64,000 nucleotides of DNA from Draconibacterium halophilum (lineage in GTDB: Bacteria > Bacteroidota > Bacteroidia > Bacteroidales > Prolixibacteraceae). Location: contig NZ_CP048409.1 of the NCBI RefSeq assembly GCF_010448835.1, positions 4,815,501-4,879,500 on the forward strand, written 5' to 3'. The notes below the pieces were generated by a model, which saw only the letters and a program-made list of their open reading frames with translations, did no database searches and was not told where the DNA came from. Within the stretch, counting starts at the first letter, position 1. Every line of letters begins with the position of its first letter. Position numbers and translations under genes: made by a program. Positions 1 to 8,880 of this stretch are shown piece after piece.

Positions 1-102
1 CGCTATGAATACCTTACCGGGAAACAAATGATTGTAACAAAGAACGGCGGTTTTTTCCGGGTATGTGTTCCGCTTATAAGAGTTGAAGGAATGAAGGATT
101 GA
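1..102 (+). CDS. Sensor histidine kinase, LytS-like, C-terminal end (partial)
   Basis: The window opens inside a reading frame of 33 codons that ends in TGA at 100-102. The visible residues (RYEYLTGKQMIV, then FFRVCVPLI) match the last strand of the HATPase domain of Bacteroidota LytS/YpdA-type kinases, which usually end with a similar sequence just before the stop. Such kinases are membrane sensors that phosphorylate a LytTR response regulator, and one follows 80 bases downstream on the same strand, so the two probably form one system. The sensor part is outside the window, so the signal cannot be guessed. Confidence 0.75.
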   Translation, partial: RYEYLTGKQMIVTKNGGFFRVCVPLIRVEGMKD

Positions 103-107
103 GTTTT

Positions 108-140
108 GAATGCGTAAATGCAGAAATGCTTTAATGCCTG
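108..140. repeat. Short tandem repeat, 8-bp period
   Basis: The core AATGC recurs at 109, 117, 125 and 133, exactly 8 bases apart, with variable bases between the copies. It lies between the kinase stop and the regulator start. Arrays of this kind occur between Bacteroidota genes; no function is evident here. Confidence 0.6.
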
Positions 141-182
141 AATAAGAGAAGACTTGAGGCTTGCAACTTATAGCTAACAAAA

Positions 183-950
183 ATGAAAATACTGATAGTA
201 GAAGACGAACCATTGGCAGCAGCACAGCTGGCTGCTCATATTTCTGCCTTAAACCCGGAAGCAAAAATTGTGGCTGTTTGCGATACGGTAAAAGCTACGG
301 TTGAATGGTTGCAAAACAACGAAGCGCCTGAGTTGGCATTTTTTGATATTCAGCTGGGCGACGGATTGAGTTTTGAAATATTTGAGCAGACCAACTTTAA
401 CAAGCCCGTAATTTTTACCACGGCTTACGACGATTATGCCATTCGTGCTTTTAAAGTAAACAGTGTAGACTATTTATTAAAACCCATTGAACGCGAAGAG
501 CTAAAAAAGGCACTGGATAAGTTTGAACAGCTGGCCCAACCGTCAACTTCTTCTTTTACGCCTGAAGTGTTACACGAAATGGTGGCTTCGCTGAAAAAGA
601 AAAACTACAAAGAGCGTTTTCTGGTGAAAGTGGGTACACATCTTCGGGTGATTGAAACTGCCGATGTGCTGTATTTCTACAGTTTTGAGAAAGGTACTTA
701 CGCCAAACTTTCGGATGGGAAGGATTATCTGCTCGACCAGAGCCTGGAACTGGTGGAAGCGATGGTTAACCCGAATGTGTTTTTCCGGATTAACCGTAAA
801 TACCTGGTGGCATTAAAAAGTATCAATGATGTAATTGCCTACAGTAATTCGCGTTTAAAACTAAAGGTTCAACATGCCAACGATGGTGATTTTCTTGTGG
901 CCCGCGAAAAAGTAAAAAGCTTTAAGAGTTGGCTCGAAGGCGGGGTTTAG
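183..950 (+). CDS. LytTR-family response regulator
   Basis: This 255-residue protein has a receiver domain (about 1-120) with acidic residues E7, D8 and E9, phospho-acceptor D55 in FFDIQLGDG, and the conserved lysine in YLLKPI. It is followed by a LytTR DNA-binding domain (about 145-250, FLVKVGTHLRVIET through the FFRINRKYLV signature). LytTR regulators bind direct repeats in promoters through a beta-rich domain. The partial kinase gene just upstream is the likely partner. Order, length and spacing are typical of Bacteroidota LytS/LytR pairs. The target genes cannot be read from the sequence. Confidence 0.93.
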   Translation: MKILIVEDEPLAAAQLAAHISALNPEAKIVAVCDTVKATVEWLQNNEAPELAFFDIQLGDGLSFEIFEQTNFNKPVIFTTAYDDYAIRAFKVNSVDYLLKPIEREELKKALDKFEQLAQPSTSSFTPEVLHEMVASLKKKNYKERFLVKVGTHLRVIETADVLYFYSFEKGTYAKLSDGKDYLLDQSLELVEAMVNPNVFFRINRKYLVALKSINDVIAYSNSRLKLKVQHANDGDFLVAREKVKSFKSWLEGGV

Positions 951-1138
951 TTTGCAGTAAGCAGTCGCAGTTGGCAGTTCTGCAAAAGTCTTCCCTACTG
1001 TTGCACGATTATTTCATTTGTTTTTTCGTTTATCTTCCCCCGCGATAGTGGTGTTTCAAAAGGCCTTCCCGCAAAACTTCGGATCCATTTGTGTTTTTAA
1101 CGACACTTGAGGACGTTGAAGAATCTAGTGAGCGAATA

Positions 1139-1522
1139 TTAATTGCCGGTGGTATCGTTGATATGCCTGTTTATTAATCGCTCAATAGCTCCTTTATCAA
1201 AAGGTTTCATTAAATAGTCGACAATTTCGCCATTGTTTAAAGCATTCATAATTTCGGGGTTTTGCTGGTAAGCCGACAATATGGAGCAGGGAGTATGCTT
1301 GCACACACTTTTTATTTTCCGGATAAATTCAAGGCCATTCATTACGGGCATTCTCATGTCGGATATTACAAAATTAATATTGGGGTCGTTACAAAATATC
1401 TCCATGCCTTTCATTGCACTGTCGGCGGTTAACACTTCAAAACATTCTGAAAACGTTAATTGAAAAACCTTGATGTTTAATTCTTCATCGTCCACATAAA
1501 GAATTTTGGGTTTGTTATTCAT
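1139..1522 (-). CDS. Receiver-only response regulator (CheY-like)
   Basis: This 127-residue protein is a single receiver domain. Visible features are the acidic pair D11-D12, phospho-acceptor D55 in VISDMRMP, the switch serine S83 and K106 in YLMKPF. There is no output domain, so it probably acts by protein contact or in a phosphorelay. Its start lies 3 bases after the stop of a short fragment that reads as the end of a histidine kinase (1526-1612), which suggests it was once paired with a kinase that is now mostly gone. Confidence 0.85.
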   Translation of the reverse strand: MNNKPKILYVDDEELNIKVFQLTFSECFEVLTADSAMKGMEIFCNDPNINFVISDMRMPVMNGLEFIRKIKSVCKHTPCSILSAYQQNPEIMNALNNGEIVDYLMKPFDKGAIERLINRHINDTTGN

Positions 1523-1525
1523 CTT

Positions 1526-1612
1526 TTATTCTGTTGGTGGTAATATAACTGTTAAGGTGGGTCCTTTGTTTAATCCCGACTCAAATTCTAGATTTGTCCG
1601 AAACCCGCTCAA
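1526..1612 (-). pseudogene. Histidine kinase C-terminal remnant
   Basis: An open stretch of 28 codons before TAA (1526-1528) reads LSGFRTNLEFESG then LNKGPTLTVILPPTE, which resembles the last strands of HATPase kinases (typically ESxLNKGTTFTIxLP). Just upstream the frame is closed by TAG, and the frameshifted DJ-1 gene ends 50 bases away, so nothing else of the kinase remains. It sits immediately before the receiver-only regulator, the usual kinase-regulator order. The call rests on a short match and could be chance. Confidence 0.5.
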
Positions 1613-1661
1613 CTACCGATTTGTTTTCAAATTACGCTCCTCCAGCTTTTTTTGAGAACTC

Positions 1662-2236
1662 CTAAAACCCCATTAACTCCTGAACTTTCGCTACATTTTG
1701 TTTGGTTGTTAACATCTCCAACAACAAGAAAGCCACTCCCGCTGCTGTGGATGGATTCCACGAAGTGATCAAATTATCGTCGATAACAATGGGCTGATCG
1801 AGTACATTTACTCCAAAACTTTTCAGTGCTTCGCGTCTTACGTCACTTCGGTATGTTGTACCGTTTTTACCTTTTAAAATACCACTCTTTCCAAGGGGCA
1901 AAGCCCCGCACAAATTGATGCAATAATTTTATCGTTTGCCCGAAATTCCCGAATCAAATAGAGAAACTTATCACTGTATGCATCGGTGTAAAAATCGTAC
2001 ACTTCAAATCCTCCGGGAATTGCAAGTGCGTCGAATTCGTTTACATCTACCTCGTCTATCAGATAATCGGCAATCAGTTTATGACCGAAAGCACTTTTAA
2101 TTTCTTTGGTTACTCCGCAAATGTAAAGCTTTGTTGAGCAGTCGCCTTCTTCCATGTTCCAACCTATTACATCGATAAACACACTTGCTTCAAAGAATTC
2201 GAATCCATTGGCTAATAACAGTAATACTTTTTTCAT
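1662..2236 (-). pseudogene. DJ-1/PfpI family protein, one-base frameshift
   Basis: Two overlapping frames together encode one DJ-1/PfpI (ThiJ) protein of about 191 residues. The first (1874-2236) runs from MKKVLLLLANGFE through LAIPGGFEVYDFY to the nucleophile elbow ASICAG. The second continues ALPLGKSGILKGK through DDNLITSWNPSTA to the end. They join if one G is restored to the G4 run (plus-strand C4 at 1904-1907), giving CAGALPLG. The full span is 575 bases, one short of a multiple of three. The cysteine of the elbow is present, so the corrected product could be a functional glyoxalase, protease or chaperone-like member. A sequencing error is as likely as real decay. Confidence 0.8.
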
Positions 2237-2386
2237 TATGGCTTATAATTTTAGTATGAGTTGACTTATAATAAATAATGTTTCAATCCGTGGCGGCTTT
2301 CTCTTGCTTCTATTCTTTGCGGGCTCAACGCGATATGATGCGAATTTAACAAAAAAGATCAGCAATATATTTTGGGGATCGGGCAT

Positions 2387-2421
2387 AAAAAAGGGCTGAA
2401 TCTATAAAACAAATTCAGCCC
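2387..2421 (-). terminator. Intrinsic terminator of the GH43-GPH operon
   Basis: A perfect 9-bp inverted repeat (GGGCTGAAT at 2393-2401, ATTCAGCCC at 2413-2421) is followed on the minus strand by six T. It lies about 40 bases past the GH43 stop. Confidence 0.8.
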
Positions 2422-2460
2422 CAGACTCTGGTTTTACCTTACGGTAATTTATCGTTTCAA

Positions 2461-3462
2461 CTAAAATTTAAACACCGGTTTTCCGTCAGCATCAAAATTA
2501 ACTTCCATAACCCTTGCATGACGGTTAGGGTCGTACAACGGATCTTCAATTATCTCATCAAGCGGGCGTTTATCGCTTTCAGGAACAACCGCCGGATCGC
2601 CAACAGCTTTCTCGTAATCGCGGGCATGATAAATACACAATGGAGTTTTATCATCTTCAGCCACGGTAAAACAGTTGTGCCCCGGACCGTAAATTCCCTT
2701 TTCATAATCGGTTTCCAGCACCGGATATCTCGATTTCTTCCACGAATTCCGATCCAGCAGATCCGCATTTTCATCGGCTTCCATCAGTCCCATACAATAA
2801 CAGGCGCCTGTGGCACTTGCCGAAAAGGTAATATAGATTTTGCCTTTGTTTTTTATCACCGCCGGCCCTTCATTTACCCAGAAATCAACGCGTTCCCAAT
2901 CGTAATCGGGCGTGGTAAGCATAAACTGTATGGTTTTTAGTTTGATGGGCGATTCCATTTCGGCTAAATACAGGTTCGATGCCGCAAACTGCCCACCGGT
3001 TTTTTCTGCCCAGCAGAAATAGCGTTTGCCCTTATTCTCGAAAATGGTAGCATCCAGGGAAAAGTCGATGAACGATTTTTCATCGCCATCAGCTGCCTGC
3101 ATCATCCCCAGCTCAATCCACTCATCCTTTAGCGGATCCTGGCCTTTGCATTCCAACACATAAGGACGCAATTTCCAAATATCTTCTTCTTCGCTGGCGG
3201 CAAAATAAACGTACCACTTGTTATCGAGGTAATGAATTTCAGGAGCCCAGATATGGCGGCTCATGGGGCCGTTTTTGTGTTTAAACCATACATCAAATGT
3301 TTCTGCATCTTTTAAGCCGTCTATGGTTTTCGATTTCCGGAGCTCGATACGATCGTAGGTTGGTACCGAGCCGGTGAAATAATAATAACCATCGGTATGT
3401 TTGTACACGAACGGATCGGCGCGTTGCTCAACCAATGGCGCATTTTGTCCTGTAGTATCCAT
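2461..3462 (-). CDS. Glycoside hydrolase family 43, cytoplasmic
   Basis: This 333-residue protein has the five-bladed propeller signatures of GH43: a catalytic-base region RADPFV (D16), a pKa-modulating aspartate in FSLDATI (D137) and the acid in WVNEGPAV (E198). GH43 enzymes remove arabinose or xylose from plant or algal polysaccharide fragments. No signal peptide is seen, so it should act in the cytoplasm on imported oligosaccharides. It follows the GPH symporter gene directly (stop and start adjacent at 3462/3463) and ends in a strong terminator, so the two form an operon. The exact substrate (alpha-L-arabinofuranoside or beta-xyloside) cannot be decided. Confidence 0.88.
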   Translation of the reverse strand: MDTTGQNAPLVEQRADPFVYKHTDGYYYFTGSVPTYDRIELRKSKTIDGLKDAETFDVWFKHKNGPMSRHIWAPEIHYLDNKWYVYFAASEEEDIWKLRPYVLECKGQDPLKDEWIELGMMQAADGDEKSFIDFSLDATIFENKGKRYFCWAEKTGGQFAASNLYLAEMESPIKLKTIQFMLTTPDYDWERVDFWVNEGPAVIKNKGKIYITFSASATGACYCMGLMEADENADLLDRNSWKKSRYPVLETDYEKGIYGPGHNCFTVAEDDKTPLCIYHARDYEKAVGDPAVVPESDKRPLDEIIEDPLYDPNRHARVMEVNFDADGKPVFKF

Positions 3463-4809
3463 TTAAATATGAAGTTTTGCTTTTATCGTTTCGTAATATT
3501 TATCGGTGATTTTATAGCGGTAAATCAACATTCCGTTAATGACATGAAAAACACCCGGGATAATGGTTAGCATAAGAGCCAGTCCCATCAGCGTTGTTTT
3601 TGTTTGAATTTCATCAGGAATATATCCGAAAGCATCGAGCAACAAACCGACTACGGCTCCGGCAACTCCCATACCTGCTTTTTGAGCGAAAGAAATACCT
3701 CCGAATGAGAGTCCTGAAACACGTTTACCGCTTTCGGCATGGCCGTGGTCTACTGCTTCGGCAATGGCCGACCAAAATACCGGTGCGTGGACATCAACCA
3801 CTACTGAAAGAATAAAATAAAGTACGTAAGCCAATATTATACTGTCGGGTTTTGGCTGAACCAAAACAAACATCAATACACTTAGCACACCGACTCCCAG
3901 CTGCGACATCCAGAACAGCTTTACCTTACAAAAATGTTTGGTAATAAGCGTTGACAGAGGCATGGCCAAAATAGCTCCGGCTACACCTGTTGCCATAAAA
4001 GTCGACTGCATGCCGGCATCGCCTCCCAGGTAATATTTGGCATAAAATATAGCTACCGAACTACGAATTACGTAACCGGTTGTTCCTGACAGACACGATC
4101 CCCACAGAATTAGCCACTGCTTGTTTTTGAGGAGTAATTTGAATTGCTCGAGCAGCGGTTTTTTATCTACAACATGTTCAATACGTTCTTTGGTGGTAAA
4201 ATAGCTAAACAAGAAAAGCAAGGTTCCCATTAGCGCCATTAAACCCATGGCCAGCTGATATCCTCGTCCCATATCGTCCTTCCCCAGTTTTTCAGCCAGA
4301 ATAGGAACCACAATCGACACCATAAAAGCGGCAACCTTTGCAAAGAAAAGACGGTAGCCGTTTGCTGACAGCCGTTCCTGCGGGTCGTTAGTTAATACAC
4401 CAATCAGCGAAATGTATGGAATTGTAACAGCGGTGAACATCAGCGTAACAAAAATGTAGGTGATATAGGCATAAATCAGTTTCCCGGCATAATCAAAACC
4501 GGGTGTGGTGAAGGTTAAGAACACCGAGATGCCGAAAGGAACCGACAGATACAAAAAGTAAGGTCGGAACCGGCCACCTTTAAATTTATACTTATCGGTA
4601 ATCAGTCCCATAAGCGGATCGCTAATTGCATCAATCAGTCGTACCAGTAAAAACATGAGGGCGACATCCCTGGGTTTGATTCCAAAAATATCGGTATAAA
4701 AATAAGTGATGATGAGGAACATGGACGAAATAACCACGTTAACGGCAGCATCTCCCGATCCATAGCCGATTTTTTCAAGTAAGGTTAGCTTTTGAGCTTT
4801 AGCTTTCAT
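3463..4809 (-). CDS. GPH-family sugar:cation symporter (MFS)
   Basis: A 448-residue membrane protein with about 12 hydrophobic segments. Early motifs GYGSGDAAVN and DAISDPLMGLITD are typical of the glycoside-pentoside-hexuronide:cation symporters (MelB/XynP type), which import glycosides or uronides with Na+ or H+. It is first in a two-gene operon with the cytoplasmic GH43, so uptake of a pentose-containing oligosaccharide followed by internal hydrolysis is likely. Transcription would start in the gap shared with the divergent GH43-like lipoprotein gene. Confidence 0.9.
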   Translation of the reverse strand: MKAKAQKLTLLEKIGYGSGDAAVNVVISSMFLIITYFYTDIFGIKPRDVALMFLLVRLIDAISDPLMGLITDKYKFKGGRFRPYFLYLSVPFGISVFLTFTTPGFDYAGKLIYAYITYIFVTLMFTAVTIPYISLIGVLTNDPQERLSANGYRLFFAKVAAFMVSIVVPILAEKLGKDDMGRGYQLAMGLMALMGTLLFLFSYFTTKERIEHVVDKKPLLEQFKLLLKNKQWLILWGSCLSGTTGYVIRSSVAIFYAKYYLGGDAGMQSTFMATGVAGAILAMPLSTLITKHFCKVKLFWMSQLGVGVLSVLMFVLVQPKPDSIILAYVLYFILSVVVDVHAPVFWSAIAEAVDHGHAESGKRVSGLSFGGISFAQKAGMGVAGAVVGLLLDAFGYIPDEIQTKTTLMGLALMLTIIPGVFHVINGMLIYRYKITDKYYETIKAKLHI

Positions 4810-5239
4810 TGATTTAATTATAAAGTTTGATCTTCAATAGTTAATGAGCGAATATCTTTCAGTCCATTTAGCGCTAAGCTTTTTTGGGATATTTTGCTTG
4901 ATGCAAATATAGTTGCAATGGTGGAAAACAGGTGGAGTTATGAATAATTAAGGTGGACAGATTACTCGATCAGTAACGATTAAAACACCTGGAGATAAAT
5001 AATCATTTTCTTAACGAACAGAAAACTAACAACAGCCAATATCTGAAAACGCTCCATTTCGGTATTTAACAGGTGAGTTTCAAAATGCTTTCTTTATTTT
5101 TGGGGCAAACAATTACTATGAAACGAACATGATTTTTTATTCTTCAAATTCACAAACCTGCCTACCGCAGGCAGGCAAGAAGAATTAAAATTCATCGAGA
5201 GTTACATCGAATACAAGTGAAATATACAATTTTAATGAG
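4810..5239. other. Divergent intergenic region with a CCTGCCT repeat
   Basis: This 430-base A+T-rich gap separates the GPH gene (minus) from the GH43-like lipoprotein (plus) and must hold both promoters. I see no clear operator and no coding sequence. A small palindrome, CCTGCCT and AGGCAGG around a 5-base loop, lies at 5158-5176; a sibling with the same arms occurs at 10761-10780. Confidence 0.5.
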
Positions 5240-6175
5240 ATGAAAAAGTTACTTTTTGTTATCACCATCGTCACACTTTTTGTGGGCTGTAACACGAAAA
5301 CAAATAATTCAGAGGTCTACTTGTTTTCGTATTTTAAAGACAACGGACAAGATGGATTACACCTCGCTTACAGCAGAGATGGTTATCATTTTCAGGCTTT
5401 GAATAACGATTCTTCCATTCTAGCTCCACAGGTAGCCGACGATAAATTAATGCGCGATCCGTGTATTATTCAAGGGCCCGACAAACGTTTTAATATGGTT
5501 TGGACTGTAAGCTGGAACGACAGGGGAATCGGTTATGCCTGGTCGGAAGATCTGATCAACTGGTCGGAGCAACAATTTGTGCCGGTAATGCAACACGAAC
5601 CAACAGCCAGAAACTGCTGGGCTCCCGAAATTATTTACGATGACGAGCAGGAACAATTTATGATTTACTGGGCCACAACAATACCCGAAAGGTTTAAAGC
5701 CGGCGAAACGCAAGGCGACAGCGAATACAACCACCGGATGTATTATACGACTACAAAAGATTTTGAGGATTTCACACCCACCAAACTTTTATACGATGAA
5801 GGCTTTAATGTGATTGATGCTGTTATTAAAAAAATAAATGGCCAGTATTTCATGTTTTTGAAAGACGAAACCCGATATCCGCCCAAAAAACACATACGCA
5901 TTGCCAAAAGCAATTCGTTGTATGGTGGCTATAAACTGGCATCCGAAGCCATTTCGCCCGACTGGGTGGAAGGACCAACAGTTGCGCAGGTAAACGATGC
6001 CTGGGTTTTGTATTACGACGAATATACCCGCCACCACATGGGAGCCATGCGATCGACCGATTTAACCAACTGGGAAGTGATAAACGAGAGTATTAGTTTC
6101 CCCGATGGAACACGCCACGGAACTATTTTTAAAGCAGACGAGTCGGTATTAAATGGTTTATTGGAGGCTTTTTAA
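5240..6175 (+). CDS. GH43-like lipoprotein
   Basis: This 311-residue protein begins with a lipoprotein signal peptide ending LFVGC (C17), so it should be anchored in the envelope. The rest is a GH43/GH32-type five-bladed propeller: MRDPCI (D73, base), NCWAPEI, VIDAVI (D193) and WVEGPT (E244, acid). All three acidic positions are present, so it is probably an active glycosidase that trims substrate outside the cytoplasm before the GPH symporter imports it. It is transcribed divergently from the GPH-GH43 operon. There is no SusC/SusD pair nearby, so this is not a complete polysaccharide utilisation locus. Confidence 0.82.
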   Translation: MKKLLFVITIVTLFVGCNTKTNNSEVYLFSYFKDNGQDGLHLAYSRDGYHFQALNNDSSILAPQVADDKLMRDPCIIQGPDKRFNMVWTVSWNDRGIGYAWSEDLINWSEQQFVPVMQHEPTARNCWAPEIIYDDEQEQFMIYWATTIPERFKAGETQGDSEYNHRMYYTTTKDFEDFTPTKLLYDEGFNVIDAVIKKINGQYFMFLKDETRYPPKKHIRIAKSNSLYGGYKLASEAISPDWVEGPTVAQVNDAWVLYYDEYTRHHMGAMRSTDLTNWEVINESISFPDGTRHGTIFKADESVLNGLLEAF

Positions 6176-6360
6176 CCAGCCATCCGATTAAGAATTCCAT
6201 TGGTTTATCACTCATTTCAAAAAGCAATTCGCCGTGTTTTATTAAACAGGTTAAACACCTTCCGGCAACAAACCTGGTAATTCAGAAATAAACACAGTAT
6301 TACCATCACACAAAAAAATGTGCCGGCATAAAGGGAAATCGCAAATAATTCAGAGTATTA

Positions 6361-7728
6361 TTAATCCAGAAATTTTGAATATGTGATCTTCATATCAACA
6401 CCACCATTTTTTGCACTTTTCAGAATTACCCGGTTAGCAATGTCCGAACGACGCCCTGTTGTCAGGTAAAATCCCTGGTTTCCAACAAAATCATCATCAT
6501 CCGGATCGGTAACATCAATGATACGTTGAACGTGCTGCGTAATATTAAAACGATAAGTGTAATCGCTGGTATCTAAAGCCCCACCATAAAAGGTAGGATT
6601 AAAGAAGTAATCTATAGGGCGGTATTCCTCTCCGTCGGGTGCTACAAAAGTAAAAAGCAACTCGTTTGGCGGCGGATAATTATGAATATCACTTGCAACG
6701 GTATCAACATGAAAAATGATTTCAGCTTTATTAATCCCCATATTTATTGAGTCTTTCCAACTTTCCAGCCCCGAAACGGTTATGCGTGATTTTAGACCAC
6801 CGGTTGGTTGCACGTAAATCAAGTCGTCTTCTACATCTTCCTGGTCAAGATTATCCAAAAACGGAACACCGGTGTAATCGTGTTTAATTTCGCTAACCCG
6901 CGAGCTATACTGAGTTATTAGGTAGGCTTGCGACAAAGTATCGGGTTCTTCGCCTTCCTCCGGGTTCATATTCTCGTCGTTGTTATAATACACCAGCAAA
7001 GCCGATCCCTGAAAAGAACTGGTTGCTGCGGTATGCAAAGTAATTAATGAACCTTCTCCTGAAACATCTGCACTTTCAAGATACAGACCTTTAAAATACT
7101 GGAGAAAAATATCGTTATTGATCATATCAAGCGAATCGGCATTAAGCAGTTTTTCGCCCAAAGCATTATCTAGCGGAATAGTTAGCAGCTGGTAATTCGT
7201 ATCCTGACTTGCAGAATCGAGTTCAACTTCTGGTGTATAATCAAACTCGGCAAGTGGTACATCTGATGCCATGGATTTCAAATCGATATCCTGGGTATAT
7301 TCTGCATCCGGATCGAGGTACGTTTCCATTTCGTACACTTTAATTTGCTGAGTTGTTGTTGTATCGCCATACACACTTCGGTAAAACAGGTACAGTCTCA
7401 CAGAATCAACAACGGCATTTGTCCCAAATTCAGGAAACGAAGTCAATCGAAACTGGGTAGCGTAATTTGCTTTGGTTTTTCCAAAAATCGGATCATTTAA
7501 TGTTCCCAAAAGGTTTGTTCCACCTTTGCTGGTAACAATTCCATTTTCAGTAAATGTATAAGATTCAATTTTATCCGAAACAGAGATATTTCGAACATTT
7601 ATCAGGTCTTCCTCTGGAAGCAAGTCCAATCCTAAACTGTTTACATCGTTATTGCAAGCAACCAAAACGCTTACAAGAACAAATAATCCTCCAAATATCT
7701 TTAATAACCTTGCAGTACTGAATTTCAT
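6361..7728 (-). CDS. DUF4270 family lipoprotein
   Basis: This 455-residue protein has a lipobox VLVAC (C25) and the DUF4270 opening DVNSLGLDLLPEEDLINV, followed by beta-rich sequence with many DSVRLYL-type strands. DUF4270 proteins are Bacteroidota envelope lipoproteins of unknown function. The usual neighbourhood, a glycogen synthase-like gene and divergent panC, is conserved here. It may form a transcription unit with the glycogen synthase-like gene upstream, though 202 bases separate them. Confidence 0.85.
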   Translation of the reverse strand: MKFSTARLLKIFGGLFVLVSVLVACNNDVNSLGLDLLPEEDLINVRNISVSDKIESYTFTENGIVTSKGGTNLLGTLNDPIFGKTKANYATQFRLTSFPEFGTNAVVDSVRLYLFYRSVYGDTTTTQQIKVYEMETYLDPDAEYTQDIDLKSMASDVPLAEFDYTPEVELDSASQDTNYQLLTIPLDNALGEKLLNADSLDMINNDIFLQYFKGLYLESADVSGEGSLITLHTAATSSFQGSALLVYYNNDENMNPEEGEEPDTLSQAYLITQYSSRVSEIKHDYTGVPFLDNLDQEDVEDDLIYVQPTGGLKSRITVSGLESWKDSINMGINKAEIIFHVDTVASDIHNYPPPNELLFTFVAPDGEEYRPIDYFFNPTFYGGALDTSDYTYRFNITQHVQRIIDVTDPDDDDFVGNQGFYLTTGRRSDIANRVILKSAKNGGVDMKITYSKFLD

Positions 7729-7930
7729 GTCAACTATTCCAATTTATTTTAGGAAGCTTTACCTACTGCAGCCAATACAATTTAGCCTAATTAAACAGTT
7801 ATGATTGCTTCTTCAATTTTCTGATTTCCGAAAAATTACACAAACATAGAAAATTACAACGAGAGCTATTCTGAAATCGGAGTAAAATTGAACTTTTTAA
7901 ATATAATTTTGATTCTTTAACATCGCAGCC

Positions 7931-8731
7931 TTACACTTTATCGTAAAACTCGTTGTAGGCGTCAATGTACGTTTCTTTTGGTTGGTAATCGAGGAATAAC
8001 TTATCGCTATCCTTGATATACTTTTTAACATCAGTGTTAATGTTTTCAGTTCCCTGTACAACAGCATCTGAATAATCGATAGCCATTTTGCTTACATTGG
8101 TATAAGTTGGTTCTTCAATGGTTTTCACATCGTCAGAAGTAATACCTTCGAGCAATAGTTTCTCATTAAATTTACTGTCGAGTGTCTGCTTAAAATCATC
8201 GTTATAAACCGAGTAAACCAGTTTTGAGTTCTGGAATAACGGATCGTTGTAGTAATACTTTTTAATGTACAAGGGCACTAACGAAGTCAACCAACCGTGG
8301 CAGTGAATAATATCAGGTGCCCAGCGCAACTTAATTACTGTTTCGAGCACACCGCGGGCAAAAAATACCGCACGTTCGTCATTATCTTCAAACTCGTTAC
8401 CATCCTCATCGTGCAGCACAGCTTTGCGTTGAAAATAATCTTCATTATCGATAAAATACACCTGCATACGAGCAGCCTGTATAGAAGCTACTTTTATAAT
8501 AAGTGGATGATCTGCATCGTTAATCACAAGGTTCATACCCGACAAACGGATTACCTCATGTAACTGGTTTCTACGCTCATTTACACAGCCATACCGTGGC
8601 ATAAATGTTCTTATCTCTCTCCCTCTCTCCTGAACGCCCTGTGGCAGGTAACGTCCAATTTCCGACATCTCGCTTTCTGGTAAATAAGGGGTAATCTCTT
8701 GTGAAATATAAAGAATTCTTTTCTTTTCCAT
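7931..8731 (-). CDS. Glycogen/starch synthase-like protein, N-terminal GT5 domain only
   Basis: This 266-residue protein matches only the N-terminal Rossmann domain of GT5 glycogen synthases: ILYISQEITPYLP, FMPRYG, and PDIIHCHGWLTSLVPLYIK are recognisable. The C-terminal domain that carries most of the nucleotide-sugar site is absent, and the protein stops near residue 266 where full enzymes reach about 480. The substrate-binding K-T-G-G segment near residue 18 is replaced by P-E-S-E. A single-domain form like this is known in Bacteroidota beside panC, so it is probably not a recent truncation. It is unlikely to be a normal synthase; a binding or regulatory role is inference. Confidence 0.85.
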   Translation of the reverse strand: MEKKRILYISQEITPYLPESEMSEIGRYLPQGVQERGREIRTFMPRYGCVNERRNQLHEVIRLSGMNLVINDADHPLIIKVASIQAARMQVYFIDNEDYFQRKAVLHDEDGNEFEDNDERAVFFARGVLETVIKLRWAPDIIHCHGWLTSLVPLYIKKYYYNDPLFQNSKLVYSVYNDDFKQTLDSKFNEKLLLEGITSDDVKTIEEPTYTNVSKMAIDYSDAVVQGTENINTDVKKYIKDSDKLFLDYQPKETYIDAYNEFYDKV

Positions 8732-8880
8732 TAACCAATAGTGCAGTTAAAAACAGGGTGCAAAAATAGTAAAAATAACCGAACTATCAAGTTAAGTTCA
8801 TTAGTTTCAGTCACTATCCTTATTTTTTTCGCTGATTTAACAATTAAAATTACTTACTTTGCAGCCGCAATTTTTTAGGT

